DNA of 64,000 bases from the NCBI GenBank assembly GCA_963924555.1, contig OZ004581.1:4937338-5001337 (forward strand), read 5' to 3'. Each line of letters opens with the position of its first letter. Position 1 is the first letter of the stretch. Of this stretch, positions 10,838-22,691 are shown piece by piece. The DNA is from Crambe crambe (Eukaryota; Porifera; Demospongiae; Poecilosclerida; Crambeidae). The notes under the pieces are model-generated. The model had not been told where the DNA came from. It saw only the letters and a program-made list of their open reading frames with translations, and did not search any database. A program made the position numbers and the translations under genes.

Positions 10838-11374
10838 TTGAACTCTCAGGGCCATGCTGGCGAAGCACAGCCGTCCATTTGTAACAACTCTTATTTACAT
10901 ATCGGACCAAACCTCATGAATCCACCAAGGAGTCCATTCTTTCTGGTTTATGGCAGGGATGCTAGGTTGCCAACGGAGAGCACACCCCCATCTCATTATT
11001 TGGTGGATAGTGAAGATTATAAGGTTGAATTGGCAGGAGGACTTGCTAGATTGCACGGTCGGAGGTTGAGAGGGCTCAGCAGAGGCAGAAGAAGCAGTAT
11101 TATAAGAGGGCGAAGTCAGTAGTGTATCAGAAGGGAGATTGGGTGATGGTTTTTATGCCGCCGGAGTCTACGGCATGGGCCTTATCGGGTATTGGAGGTG
11201 CAGACAAACTGTCTTCGAGTTCGACCGGTGGACAGACCCCATGAAGAGGCCATCTTAGTCAGTATGGATCGAGTAGTCAAATTTGCTGACGAATTGCCCA
11301 ATGTATCCTGGAGAGGAAAGAAACAAACCTGGAGGCATGGCCAAAAATCCAAGTATTCACTGCGTAACATTTGA
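10838..11374 (+). pseudogene. Ty3/Gypsy pol relic: integrase C-terminus
   Basis: 'SPFFLVYGRDARLPTE' is the typical integrase-core exit motif. A downstream frame gives 'YQKGDWVMVFMPPEST', and another gives 'LRVRPVDRPHEEAILVSMDR', the chromodomain-like/GPY-type tail of Gypsy integrases. At least two frameshifts and stops break the chain. No reverse transcriptase, RNase H or LTR is nearby. An old fragment of a retrotransposon lying between the two duplication units. Confidence 0.75.
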
Positions 11375-11564
11375 GATATTCACACAGGATTCAGGAACAG
11401 TACAGCTAATCATTACTAGTTGTATCACATTTATTATGTTGTTCCCGAGGCCATGAACGTGCTTAGGGGATGTAATACTGATTGTGTAATAGAATCTCAT
11501 GATCTTAGTACATATGTAACGAGGCTGGCTGCCTCGTCAAACGTTGAGTCTTAGATTTTGGCAT
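11375..11564. other. Short spacer before duplication unit 2
   Basis: Non-coding and unremarkable. The shared sequence resumes at 'agacttatca' near 11565. Confidence 0.6.
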
Positions 11565-13402
11565 AGACTTATCATTACAAGAACTTACAACTACATAGCA
11601 CAAAACAGGACATGAAACAAACCACAGGATGACCACATTACCACAGAATGAATGACTTGAATTGTAAAATGACCTGTGAAATGATCTTAGGCAGGACCAC
11701 ATACCTCATAATTAGGAGCACTTCTATGTACTAATGAGATGATAATTATGAGGACTTTCTTGTGTTTTATGTAGGAGGGGTTCCTGTGGATTGATAAACA
11801 AACATGTAGTTACATTGCCTTATATGGATGCAAACGTTGGATGCAGGTGGGGATTTTCGATCTGAACCCACCCCCAACCCCTCAGTGAACATAATACTTG
11901 GAGCCTGACATGTACCAGTGGAGATAATATTGTTAACTTCATCCCTTACCTGTATGACTTAATCTACCTGTAAGCAGGTAGATATACATACATTAGGTAT
12001 CTACCTACCTCATGCATGAGCAGTAAAAAAAACAACAAAAAACAAACAAACAAACAAAAACAAAAAAAAACGAAAAAAAAAAAAAACTGAACCTTTGAGC
12101 TACATATAATTATTTATTACATAAATTACATACTTATTGTATTATTGTTATTATTTAAAAAATTATTGATTGATTGTATTAATTGATTATTGATTCAGGG
12201 TGAGACTGGTCTATCTAAATAAAATTAGGAGGGCAGTAACAACTCTATTGCCTAGAGGTTTTCCCTGGCACTGGTTCTGCCTGATAGGTGTGTGGGGAGA
12301 TTACCTTAAATGTGGTGTGGAGGTAATGGTCAGACAGCTAATTTGTGTGGTAGCTACAATTATATTTGTAAGGGCTGTCTCTGTGTGAAGGTTTGAGTGA
12401 GTTTTAAGATGAGTCATGCAGTCCTTGAGATAGTCCACCACTGCAAGAAGGCTTGGTGGAATCACTTTAGAAGATACTAGGTGGAGGGAAACCAAATAAT
12501 ATCCTGGACAGGTGTGGTAGAGATGTCATAATTATTGGGCCTCCTGCACAGATCTAGAATCTCCCTAATGAAAATGATTATTATTTTTTTAATAAATCAT
12601 TTCTGGTGCATTCTGAACCATCGGGAGGGAGTGACCGCAGATTCATTAATTTTAATTGTAGGCTAATAAGATTATTTAATTGTGCATCCATGGGTGTCAT
12701 ACATCCTCTTTGTGGTTTGGATTGATGTTGCATTGGTAGTGGACTGGTATAAAGATCACAGGAGAGTATAGCTATGTGGTAAGGCTAAGATCACGAGATT
12801 CTGTAAAATAAGATACTCTACCTGTGAAATGATCTTAGGCAGGACCACATACCTCATAATTAGGAGCACTTCTATGTACTATTATATATGAGGACGTTCT
12901 TGTGTTTTTATGTAGGAGTTCCTGTGGAGTGTAGGGGTTCCTGTGGAGAGCTGGTTCATTAAATCCTCATTCCTGCGATCACCATTATAGTGACTAGTGG
13001 CATAATACTTGTTAATACTACCCTCATAAGGGAAGGAGGTTGGATGCATCATCTTATAGCTGCATGTTGAACATAACCACACTAGCTAATTACAATTTGA
13101 CACTTCTGACTCGACTACTGGAGATATGGGAGGGGCTCCATGAGGCCCAATGTGGCATGCCAATATGGCATGCCAGTTACTTGCTGGCTTGCAAGGATAG
13201 ATAACTAGCTGGTATTTAGCTATAAATTGAATTGACTCTGGAGATAATAATGGTAAATAAACAAGAGTTTGTGAACTACACCATCTTTGTGCAAACCTGC
13301 ACCATAGGACCAGGGCCTTACAGTGATGAAGAGATGGCTAGATGAGGTAAAAAGGGTTAGTTACAGCTGTTCCTGTCACTATTAATATTACGTCATTTCC
13401 TC

Positions 13403-14011
13403 ATGCAATCGATTATAAATTGCCTGCCCCGTGCAGCAAAAATAATTGCTGTACGCAGACAATCGCCGGATCCACTACGGACTGCAATGGCTACTGCGGC
13501 TGATAAATACCTGAAGAGTAGTGGGAAATGGACCGACCGTATGAAATCATTATTTGCGTTAGCGGACGTAGATAAGAAGGGCTTTATAACAGCAGATTAT
13601 TACAAAGTGTGGATAGAAAAAATTAACGAGATAATTAAGCCAGATCCTTCTTTGATAGCTGCACTTGAAAAGGTATCTCAAGAGTACGTCACTGAAATAG
13701 GACTGACCCCTGGAGTCCAGTTTACTGAAGATCAATATCTGGAAGCAATTGCCAAATTCGCAGCCAAAGATAGAGACAAAGGTGATGACTCAATGGTATA
13801 CAAAGTCAACAGTGCTTTTTACGACGTGGTTGATAAGAATCATGATGGCACGATTACACAAGATGAGTACAAGCTATTGTGTAAGATTTGGGGGTGTCCT
13901 GAAGAAGTTGCAGCTGCCATATTTGACTCTATTGATAAGAATCACAATGGAAAATTGGAGAGGAAGGAATTGCTTGCTTATGTAATGGATTATACCTATA
14001 AGATGGACTGA
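13403..14011 (+). CDS. EF-hand calcium-binding protein, sarcoplasmic type (copy 2)
   Basis: A 202-aa single-exon paralogue or allele of the gene at 9161. It has one extra Ser codon ('KSSGKW' against 'KSGKW') and a few substitutions (for example GEDSMLYKGTNAF to GDDSMVYKVNSAF, and EMDYTYKMD to VMDYTYKMD). Both canonical EF loops and the degenerate first loop are unchanged, so calcium binding should be the same. The reading frame is open throughout and most of the differences leave the protein unchanged or swap similar residues, which suggests a recent duplication under constraint or an allelic pair. The upstream 'TTACGTCA' motif and the downstream NRF1-like palindrome (14084-14094) are conserved. 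Confidence 0.9.
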   Translation: MQSIINCLPRAAKIIAVRRQSPDPLRTAMATAADKYLKSSGKWTDRMKSLFALADVDKKGFITADYYKVWIEKINEIIKPDPSLIAALEKVSQEYVTEIGLTPGVQFTEDQYLEAIAKFAAKDRDKGDDSMVYKVNSAFYDVVDKNHDGTITQDEYKLLCKIWGCPEEVAAAIFDSIDKNHNGKLERKELLAYVMDYTYKMD

Positions 14012-14248
14012 ATAAGACAAGAACAATAATTATAGCTATTAATGACCGGAAATGTATATTTAGCTAATTAGATCATCGTGGAAGCGCATGCGCAGATTAA
14101 ACATGACTACCGTATAGAAAGACTTCTGGAATCAAAGCAGTAGGTAACTAAGCAGTGACACACTCCTCTGGAACACCCTTGAAGATGTAACATTGTAATT
14201 CTTCCAACTATGACCTGGGTGTGGCTGATTTAGAGGTCGATATTTAAT

Positions 14249-15363
14249 CATAGATTGTATAGACTACGTAACCGGGATTGGAAACGCCCCATAGCAACAA
14301 AACAACCAACTAACAACCGAGGCGCGTTGACAGCTGAATGACATAGCACTTTTGTCAAAGTTGCTGTTCTGACAAGATCCGTGAGGTAAGACTTATGCCA
14401 ATGATACTATAATACACTAGGGCATAGATTTACTGTATGAAATAAATTTCAGCTCAGATTTTCAAGTTTATTCCTACAAATACTACTGTAGTGGTTAATG
14501 GGACTGTAATCCCTCTCACGCTTGATGGAATCAATTGCTGTTGCCCATTTTCTGATCAAAAGGCATGTAAACTTTAGCTACATGGAATAGTAATGTTAGT
14601 TTTTGTATTAGCTGACATATATTGTCTCTAGCATTTGCAAGTGGTGTTAAAACTGTAATCCCTCTCCCAAGAAATAGATTAACAATATTGAAACTGTATT
14701 AGTTATTTCAGGGAAAGGATAGAACAGTAAATGGAATTGGTGCATTCGTTTTCTATACAATAGTCATCCTATGGAGATGGCAAGCTTACTATATTTCCCC
14801 CCTAATATCCATAGGGTCCACAGGACAGCTGACTGAGCCGAATTCTTGAGGTGGATGGTGTCAAAACCCAACAGCCAAAAGCTGGAAGTATTGCAATAAT
14901 GTTGATATGGGAGAACTGAGCAGAAACTGGCGGATAACTTTGGGGCAAAATTATCTAGCTATAATAATAATGAATTTATGTCTAATTTTAATACCAAAAG
15001 TCATTCTGGCCTTTCCTTCAAATCAATCACATAAAATTAATGTATAATGAGCAATGATAGGTACTCATAGTTATAATTACAAGGAAAAAAGTTATGAATA
15101 ATTAATAACTTCCTTCCTCAGACTCTCCAACTTCAACTCTCTGACTCTTCACTTCTTCAATACCTTCCCCTTAGCTTACTTGTACTATTCTGTGAGCTGT
15201 AGGGGCAGAATATCACTTTAACTGCCTTGAAAGGAGTGAATATTGATCTCTTTTCACAACGATTAATATAATTAATGCTGCATGCGCGTGCGCATCTGTC
15301 AACGCGCCACGGTTGTGCAGTTCATTGGGCGTTTCCAATCCCGTAAAACCTCTTATATCTATG
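14249..15363. mobile_element. Non-autonomous P-like element, 1.1 kb
   Basis: The left end begins CATAGATTGTATAGACTACG and continues with 'GGGATTGGAAACGCCC'. The right end, reverse-complemented, begins CATAGATATAAG and also reaches 'GGGATTGGAAACGCCC'. These termini share the CATAGAT start and the inner GGATTGGAAAC block with the autonomous P element at 32428-37556. Comparison with unit 1 supports the right boundary. No ORF with coding character is seen inside. A clean target duplication is not obvious. Confidence 0.7.
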
Positions 15364-15904
15364 GTACAATTCGTGTTGCGGTGCGCGGAAGAGCTGAAAA
15401 AGCCTAACGTGGAGGAATCGACCTCTCGAAGTTCAGAAGTAAGTCCATAGTAACTTCACCACCTTACTCGTGAAAAAAGCGAATTTTTTGCTGCTAGGAC
15501 ACCCATACCAGCCTGTTTTAGCCTGTTTGGCTTTGTGTGTACCTGTATCTCCTTACATGAAAGAATAAATTTGCAACTTACAGTTTCAGAGTTTAGTATA
15601 CACTCTACTTCATGCCCTCATACCTAAATTGTTGTGAACTTTACATGTATTCAAGAGTTTCAGCCAATAGTTCACATTTGCTGGGTGTGTCTTTGCGTAC
15701 CTTTTTTGAAAAAGTGAAGTTTCTAGTGACCCCAATTTATATTCATAACAAGTAGTTATTCCTTCATGCCCTCCACCTATGCTTTCCAAATGTGTGCATT
15801 CCCTTGCCGAGAAAAAGCTCAATGATTAGAGTACATTAATTTTTAATATAAACGGATGGCCAAAGCAGAATTTTGATGACTATAGCCAGTAAGCCGGTAT
15901 GTCG

Positions 15905-16371
15905 ATCTTATTATCCTTATTTATAAAGAAAGTCAATTTTAGAACTCGTTTTTTTCTTATGTTAGCAAATGAATTTTTGGTTTTTGAACATTCTCCTCTC
16001 TTCTTTGTAAATGTAATAATTCACTGTAACCTTCTGAGAACCTGTAGAGTAAGGGTAGAGGAGAAAGAAGAGTTTTTAGTTTATACAGTCTTATGACCTT
16101 TGACCTGCCATCCCTACTTAGAGAGTGCTAGCGCACTCTCTGATTATTATATAAAGAAAAAGAACCAATTTTAGACATCATTTTTTTCTTGTTAGCAAAT
16201 GAATTTTTGGTTTTGGAACATTCTCCTCTCTTCTTTGTAGATGTAATAATTCACTGTAGCCTTCTGAGAACCTGTAGAGTAAGGGTAGAAGAGAAAGAAG
16301 AGTTTTTAGTTTATACAGTCTTATGACCTTTGACCCGCCATCCCTACTTAGAGAGTGCTAGCGCACTCTCT
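15905..16371 (+). repeat. Two direct 230-bp repeats, each ending in a 22-bp palindrome
   Basis: The block with 'gcaaatgaatttttgg', 'acattctcctctcttctttg' and 'ttatgacctttgacc' occurs twice at a 230-bp period. Each copy closes with the perfect palindrome 'agagagtgctagcgcactct' plus ct (16120-16141 and 16350-16371). Copies differ at few positions, so this is a recent tandem duplication. Non-coding. Confidence 0.85.
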
Positions 16372-17220
16372 GATTATAGCCTGACTCTCTACTATAATTA
16401 TTAGCTATTCATCGACTCACAATGAAGCCAAAACCAGTAACTATAGCTACTATGCATAATGGCAAACATGCTATTTTTCCCCCTCTCCAGATGAAATCAT
16501 TGAAAATGTCTCTAGCAGTAGGGACTGGCACATTATGCTTTTTTGCTTCCCTATTATTCTATTCTTTAATTCCAGCTGTATATAAAGTCATTATTCTTTT
16601 TTTACTGACCTATTATTCTTTGATTATGCTTGTACCTGATGTCATATGTATTTAAAGACTACATAAATAGCTAAGTTTGGTCAAGCTAGTGTAGGCACAC
16701 ATGATAAATACATTCAAGATCAACCATGAAGTTCACTTTCGATACTCATAGCCTATTATGCCAGCATTATGCTTCCTGCTTTGATAGACCTATTATTCCC
16801 AAAACTATGCTGGCAGAATGTGCCAGTACCTATCTAGCAGCTCAAAGAGATGCTAGGAGGCGGGCACAAGATTGGCACGCAAAAGCTGGGGTAATAATCA
16901 TCTTGCATGAGGTATAAAATACATCTTTATACAATACATTCATGATAGTTCATTACATTGACCAAACATCAGAACTTCGAAGATCAGAAATGCCAAGGAG
17001 TGCAGAGAACACGACACTGGATAAAAGAGTTTAGTTTATATGCATCTGATCGTTTGAGTTGGCTAGACAGATGCTGTCATTAACTGTGCCCAAATTCTCA
17101 GTATACCCTCATATTGGTGGATTTCAGGAGACATCTCTTGGTGAAATACTAATGTTCATATTGAAAGGGGGAATTCATACAGATTTATAGAATGTATCTG
17201 AAAATCATTTGAGTTGGAAA
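16372..17220. other. AT-rich intergenic stretch
   Basis: No convincing gene. A 77-aa frame at 16422-16655 would be hydrophobic, but the region is made of diverged 'cctattattct' / 'attatgct' words and is more likely repeat DNA. The 63-aa frame at 16726-16917 has no recognisable domain. Confidence 0.5.
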
Positions 17221-17370
17221 ATGTCCTGGGGGACATTATTCACTGAGGGGGGACATTATTCACCGGTGAAAATTGTCTGGGGGGGGGACATTATTCACTA
17301 GTGAATATTGTCCGGGGGGACATTATTCACTGGTGATTTTTGTCCGGGGGACATTTCATAGGGGGGACTA
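17221..17370 (+). repeat. Tandem repeat of a GGGGGGACATTATTCAC unit
   Basis: Four or five variants of 'ggggacattattcac' followed by 'tggtga' or 'tagtga' and 'attgtc(c/t)gg' lie head to tail, each with a G-run of four to eight bases. G-runs spaced this way could form G-quadruplexes; that is inference. Confidence 0.8.
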
Positions 17371-17401
17371 AATACACTATGACACCGGAATTGCTAATGG
17401 T

Positions 17402-17903
17402 ATAGCGCTCTATTTTCGAGGCACTAATATTTCGAGGATAGCTATTTCGAAATTATTTCACGGAATAATATTCGAGGATCATTAAATTATAAACTCCGCC
17501 TATAAAATGAATATAGCACGCGCACATAGTAGCATGCTTTTGCAGCATTTAGTGTGGAGTCGATGGTTCGTGTGTTTATCAAAAGTGTTAGGAAAGAACT
17601 GCTGTGTAGAAATGACCCGTTGCTGTGGCCTTGTAGCACCGTGGGCCATGACGTTCTGCTGCTGAAGAAAAGCTTTAGCGCGGTAGAAACTTTCTGCTTC
17701 TATAGAAGAGGACTGTACGCATTGTGCACGCGCGTACATAACACGTGGTAGGTAAAAATATTCGAGGGCACAATTTTCGTGTTTTGAGCAAAATCCGCGA
17801 AAGCCTCGAAAATAAAGTGCCTCGAAAATAAAGTGCCTCGAAAATAAAGTGCCTCGAAAATAAAGTGCCTCGAAAATAAAGTGCCTCGAAAATAAAGCGC
17901 TAT
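17402..17903. mobile_element. 502-bp MITE with internal 16-bp tandem repeats
   Basis: Ends ATAGCGCT...AGCGCTAT are inverted, extending to 'ctattttcgaggcac' / 'gtgcctcgaaaataaag', and are flanked by the direct repeat ATGGT (17397-17401 and 17904-17908). Six exact copies of a 16-bp unit, 'cctcgaaaataaagtg', lie just inside the right end (17803-17898), so the right terminal repeat has been amplified. ORFs here are by-products of the repeat. Confidence 0.8.
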
Positions 17904-18401
17904 ATGGTATGTCACTTGCTTGACGGTTGACGATCAGTGTTTCAAGATTCCCTAAAACCGCAGTACCGGTGTCACGTAAATTTAGGGACCCCATAAATTT
18001 GGGGACCCCCGATCCCAAAATTATCGTAAAATTAGGGACCCCATGCATGCTCACCGCGCGCCTATTCACATTCACGCGCATACCATGCGCGCGGGATTGG
18101 GGCGCATGCGCCGTAAGTAAAGCAAAAAGCTCGCAAAATCCTGATGCTCAGGGAAGGTTTACCTTTGACCAATTAATATATAACTACATTAGCGATGGTA
18201 TATATCCAGAAGGCTTTGAAAAGGGTGACAAACTAGCCCTAAGAAAAAGGTGTAAGTTTTTCATAATGATGGAGGCTGATCTCTACTATATTGGTGGACA
18301 AAGTGAGTTAACTGGATAAATACCAATTGTAGATGCGCAATAGTTGCATGCAATCTTCTCTAGCTATCTATGAGCCCTTAGGCTTATATTGGATCATCCC
18401 T

Positions 18402-18681
<280 letters not shown>

Positions 18682-19324
18682 CTTCAATAAAGTCGGCCCA
18701 ACTTGAATTGGTGCACAACTAACATTTCCATAGCCCTATGCTATAGATTGATGGTTAGTTCGTGCAATCATTTCATTACTTTGTATCATTACACCTTTTA
18801 TGCTGTGTGTGCTTTCGTCGTAACAGGTTTTTTCAAGATTTTCCATTTATGCATTACGTAATGGGGTAGTGGTTATTGGTTTTGTGCATGTCTTTTCTTG
18901 CTTTTCATGTTTTTTCTTGTTTAGTTTTTTTGTATAGGACTGGTGAGAATTTATGTTATAGCTGTAGTCAGTGAGATTCAGTATATTCTTTACAAATTAA
19001 AATTTAGTAGCTATACTTTCAAACTCCTGCTCCGGGTCCTCTACATCCTATGAGGGTTTATACCTTGCCATATGTGTAGGGCTATAGGAGATTATTATGA
19101 CTGTATTTGAGTAGGTAAGGCAAAGTCTCGAGCTAAGCCCAGGCTTGTGGCTGAAGATACTGAAAAGCGAAGATGAATTATTGCAACTATTCATGATGAT
19201 AGCCACTTGGGTATCTACCGAACCAATGATCTAATCTGTAAAAATAAGGATATTTCAACCTATGTAAGTATTTGCATAATAGCTATTGTAACTACTAGGT
19301 AATTAATTCATTTGTATTAAAAAA

Positions 19325-19558
19325 TGTGATAGTACTTGAGAAAAGGGGTCTTATCGCGCAAAAATTCAAAACGGAGTTATTGGTATCATTCTAAAGCTCT
19401 TAAACTGGAGATGTACATGGCTTTTAAATCATAATTATTTATACACAATTGAATTTTACATCTCATGTACATTTTATATGTAGCTTGTAAACTTTACAAG
19501 CGTTTAACAGCTTTTAATGTTTTGCACGATAAGATCCCTTTTCTCAAGTACTATCACA
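19325..19558. mobile_element. MITE inside an intron
   Basis: 'tgtgatagtacttgagaaaa' at the left and its reverse complement at 19558 form roughly 33-bp terminal repeats extending to 'ggtcttatcg' / 'cgataagatc'. It lies wholly within intron 2 of the integrase pseudogene, so splicing would remove it. Confidence 0.8.
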
Positions 19559-19743
19559 AATTTCCTCAGGTTGGAACATGTGATCAATGTCAACCTAATA
19601 ATAAAAAGCTGAAAAAAGCTTCAGGTTCTCTTCATCCGATTCCAGTTCCTTCAAAATTATGGTGTCAAGTAGGAATGGATCTTATTGGCCCCCTTCCCAA
19701 GACATCAAGGGGAAACAAGTATATTGTAACATTAACAGACTAG

Positions 19744-22240
19744 ACAGGTGCTTTAATATTCTTCATGGTATGTCTTTAAATAGAACAGACAAGTAGGGAT
19801 AGTTGTGTATAAAGTTCATCACAAGAGAGACCTCACCCCCTCCTAGATTCAATAACCACACCCATAATTTATTACCCATGGCCACCTAACTAGATGCCTT
19901 TACCTTGAACATGGTTTCTATTACCCTTTACCCAATCTGATCAGAGTGGGTGCATATTATATTAAATTTTTATGGGAGGGGGGAGAGGGGGTTAAATGGA
20001 AGTATGATTTTTAGAAATTTTTTCAATACAGTCTTAGATTCATTCCACTGTATTTAGCAGTTGTCCTTTAATAGTGACATCTTTGAGAAGTGACTTTTTC
20101 TGTAGTTGCCCTTCCTGTATTATAGACCTCTCGATGTGTATTAATAATATCATGTTAATTCTCACAATTAAAGTGCTTCTTTAATGCACATCAATCAGTT
20201 TGAATGATAAGACTGGATTTCTTTCAGGATGCAGGGTTGATGATTTAGTGTGGGATCAGAATATGTGAGAACCCAATGTGTCTTGTAGTTTCAGGATTAG
20301 ATTTGAAATGAGATTCAATGCAAGGACTTATTTACAATGACAGTATGTTATTTCCAGTCCATTCCCTCAATTGGACACAATTTCAAAACTCTACACCTAA
20401 TGTCATGAATATTCAAATCTATAATTTGGCATGTCACATCACATGTGAATTCTGACAATTGCGGAGGGTTTCCTTATCTGACACAATTTCAATGATTAGA
20501 TAATCATGTGCAGATGTACATACATGATGAGAGTGTTACTGCATGTCCTGCAATATCTGGTTGAAGCTGTACACTAATCAGAGGTTAATAATATGCCTCC
20601 ACAACCTACAAACATTATCTATCAAGCAGAAGTCATACCACCCAGAAGGGTAGAGCATATACATGGGAGGACTTATGAAGAAATATCCTGCAGTCAGTGA
20701 TAAAAACCCTAGCAATAAATTAATGTGAATGAATTGCCCACCCCCTGTAAATGGGTGATATATAAAGTAGTAGAATCATAGGCTCCCTGTCAGGTGAACT
20801 CTAAAGGGTCTGTGTTCCTTAGTAGGAGTCCAATCTACATCTTCACAGCTGCTTGATGGGAGATGACCAGACACCAATATCCTGGTGTGGTAACGAATTT
20901 TGATAAGCCCAATCTGCAGTCTGACCATAGAGTATACTTATCTCAGATGTTGGTGTGGATCTACATAATTATAGGAACTTGCATTACTTCACTTATTGCT
21001 CTTGGAGCATGGACACTGAAGTGAAAAACACAGTATGTGAAGATTGCATTACTTCGCTTAATGCTTATTGAGCATGCATGGATAACTGAACAGTATGCAA
21101 AGGTTGCATTAATAACTTTCGTCATTGAGAGATTGAGTGTTAATTGAGACTTTGAAATGAGCAGTGGTCCCTGAGATAGTCAAGACACTTCTACCAATGG
21201 ACAGTGACTGACTATTAGGAGACCTCTACAAATATTACTTCAATCACATAGACTGGCTTTCTAGGAACTGGTAGAGATAATGGAGGTAAACCAATATCCT
21301 GGTGTGGTAGAGATAAGTACTCTGAGTGGGAATAATATGGTCAGATTTTGGACTGTGTATGGCTGGTCAAGGATGGGCAAGGAGGTCCTAGTGCCAATAA
21401 CAGGAACTATTTCTTACACTTCATAATAATGACATCATTCTAAGGAGGTCATTGCAACCATGCAGTATTCTCTCTTTCTCTGTATTGAGATGTATTCAGT
21501 CACCTCATTAGAGTGCACATTCCACAAAAAGGGAGTTCCTGTACCCAATCCCTCTGCTTTCTCCTTTGCTTTCTGTACCTTCTTGTCCAGCTTGTCTACA
21601 AGAGTATAAATACATTATACATCAACTTCTTGCTTAATGCATGTAAAAACTATGCAGTTATCATGATATTGAGGTTTGCCTGCATCTTCTTCATCCATTC
21701 TTCCCTGTGTGTCAGCTCATTCTGTAGCAATACCAGCAAAATATATGTGTAATCATGCACCTTATCTGATATCACTTGTGGCTTTAAGGAAAGTGGGGAG
21801 GGGAAAATGTAATTAAATTTACTAAGTAATAATTATTATAATGGATTCCACTGGAGATGGAAATGTGTGCTACCCATAATTTCAAGAAGGTAAGAATTTG
21901 ATATGCACTCAATTAGATACTCTGTTTTCAAATAAACTCTATCCCTGATCCTGATCCTGCTGTTAAGAGATAAACTTCTAACCACCTTGTTGAAGAGTGT
22001 TTAGTTGGGTGAGAATATTGACTAGCTATATAGCTGATCTGTGTATTAGTTTGGCTGAAAAACATGATTCAAAATGAAGTAGCTATCATGATAGACACCT
22101 ATGTATTAACACTTAGAAAATCTCTCTTAGATATGATGTATCATCAGAGCCTGCAGCTTTCTACGTAGGTATCTTATTTCAAACAGCCACCCCCATAGTG
22201 ATACCTACCACCCCCTCACATTGTAAGGTATTTGTAAGGG
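19744..22240. repeat. Long copy of the non-coding mosaic repeat
   Basis: No gene. Modules 'ctttaatattcttcatgg', 'agtgacatctttgagaag', 'gatgatttagtgtgggatc', 'gattagataatcatgtgc' and 'ctggtgtggtagagataag' recur, in similar order, at 57-58.5, 61.2-62.2 and 63.2-64 kb, and partly in inverted orientation at 60.8-61.1 kb. The insertion cuts off the integrase pseudogene at 19743. Confidence 0.75.
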
Positions 22241-22435
22241 TTCTCAAAGTCGAACGCATGCGCATAAAAATTAATGATAATTATTTATTCTCCACGATTG
22301 ACACGTCTTTAACCGGTCTGAGAGCCTGATCAACTAAATAGTAAAAAGGAAAGGAGGAGTAATCTCCCACGGGTAAGATCTAGCTTACGTATTAAAAGGT
22401 CTTCTGGTTTAGATCTCAGTTGCCTTTTCAGGAGG

Positions 22436-22684
22436 ATGCTGAAGTCGCAACTGGCAGACCTGTGGAAGTCTCGGGTCCAGCACCTGAGGCAGTATTACTG
22501 TTTTCATGGGCACAAGCCAAAGCAGAGAAGCTCCCCGGCTATTTCTCGCCATGTCTGGTTCATTCCTCTGATATTGACCTTATGGTGGTTATTGATAGCT
22601 GTCATCTTTCTATACACTCTCAAGATGGAGCATTTATTGAGTGCAGGTGTGAATTACAATCTAGTTTTAGCTATAATCAGCTAG
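22436..22684 (+). CDS. Possible small single-pass membrane protein or first exon
   Basis: An 82-aa frame starting 'MLKSQLADLWKSRVQHLRQ', basic, then one strong membrane segment, 'FIPLILTLWWLLIAVIFLYT'. It could be a type II membrane protein start. A good acceptor ('ttgccttttcag') lies just before the ATG, so this may be an internal or second exon. A competing 97-aa frame covers the same bases. Product not recognised. The stretch from about 22240 to 22400 upstream shows only an NRF1-like 'gcatgcgc' word. Confidence 0.3.
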   Translation: MLKSQLADLWKSRVQHLRQYYCFHGHKPKQRSSPAISRHVWFIPLILTLWWLLIAVIFLYTLKMEHLLSAGVNYNLVLAIIS

Positions 22685-22691
22685 CTAGCTG

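Larger units (their letters stand above)
11565..15876 (+). repeat. Segmental duplication, unit 2
   Basis: Direct copy of 5291-10568, differing by scattered substitutions and small indels, lack of the 2-kb segment, and presence of a complete 1.1-kb P-like non-autonomous element. The two copies carry the same flanking modules on both sides of the EF-hand gene. Confidence 0.85.

Noticed and set aside
17803-17898. CRISPR-like array
   Set aside because: The 16-bp units are head to tail without spacers, inside a MITE of a eukaryotic genome.
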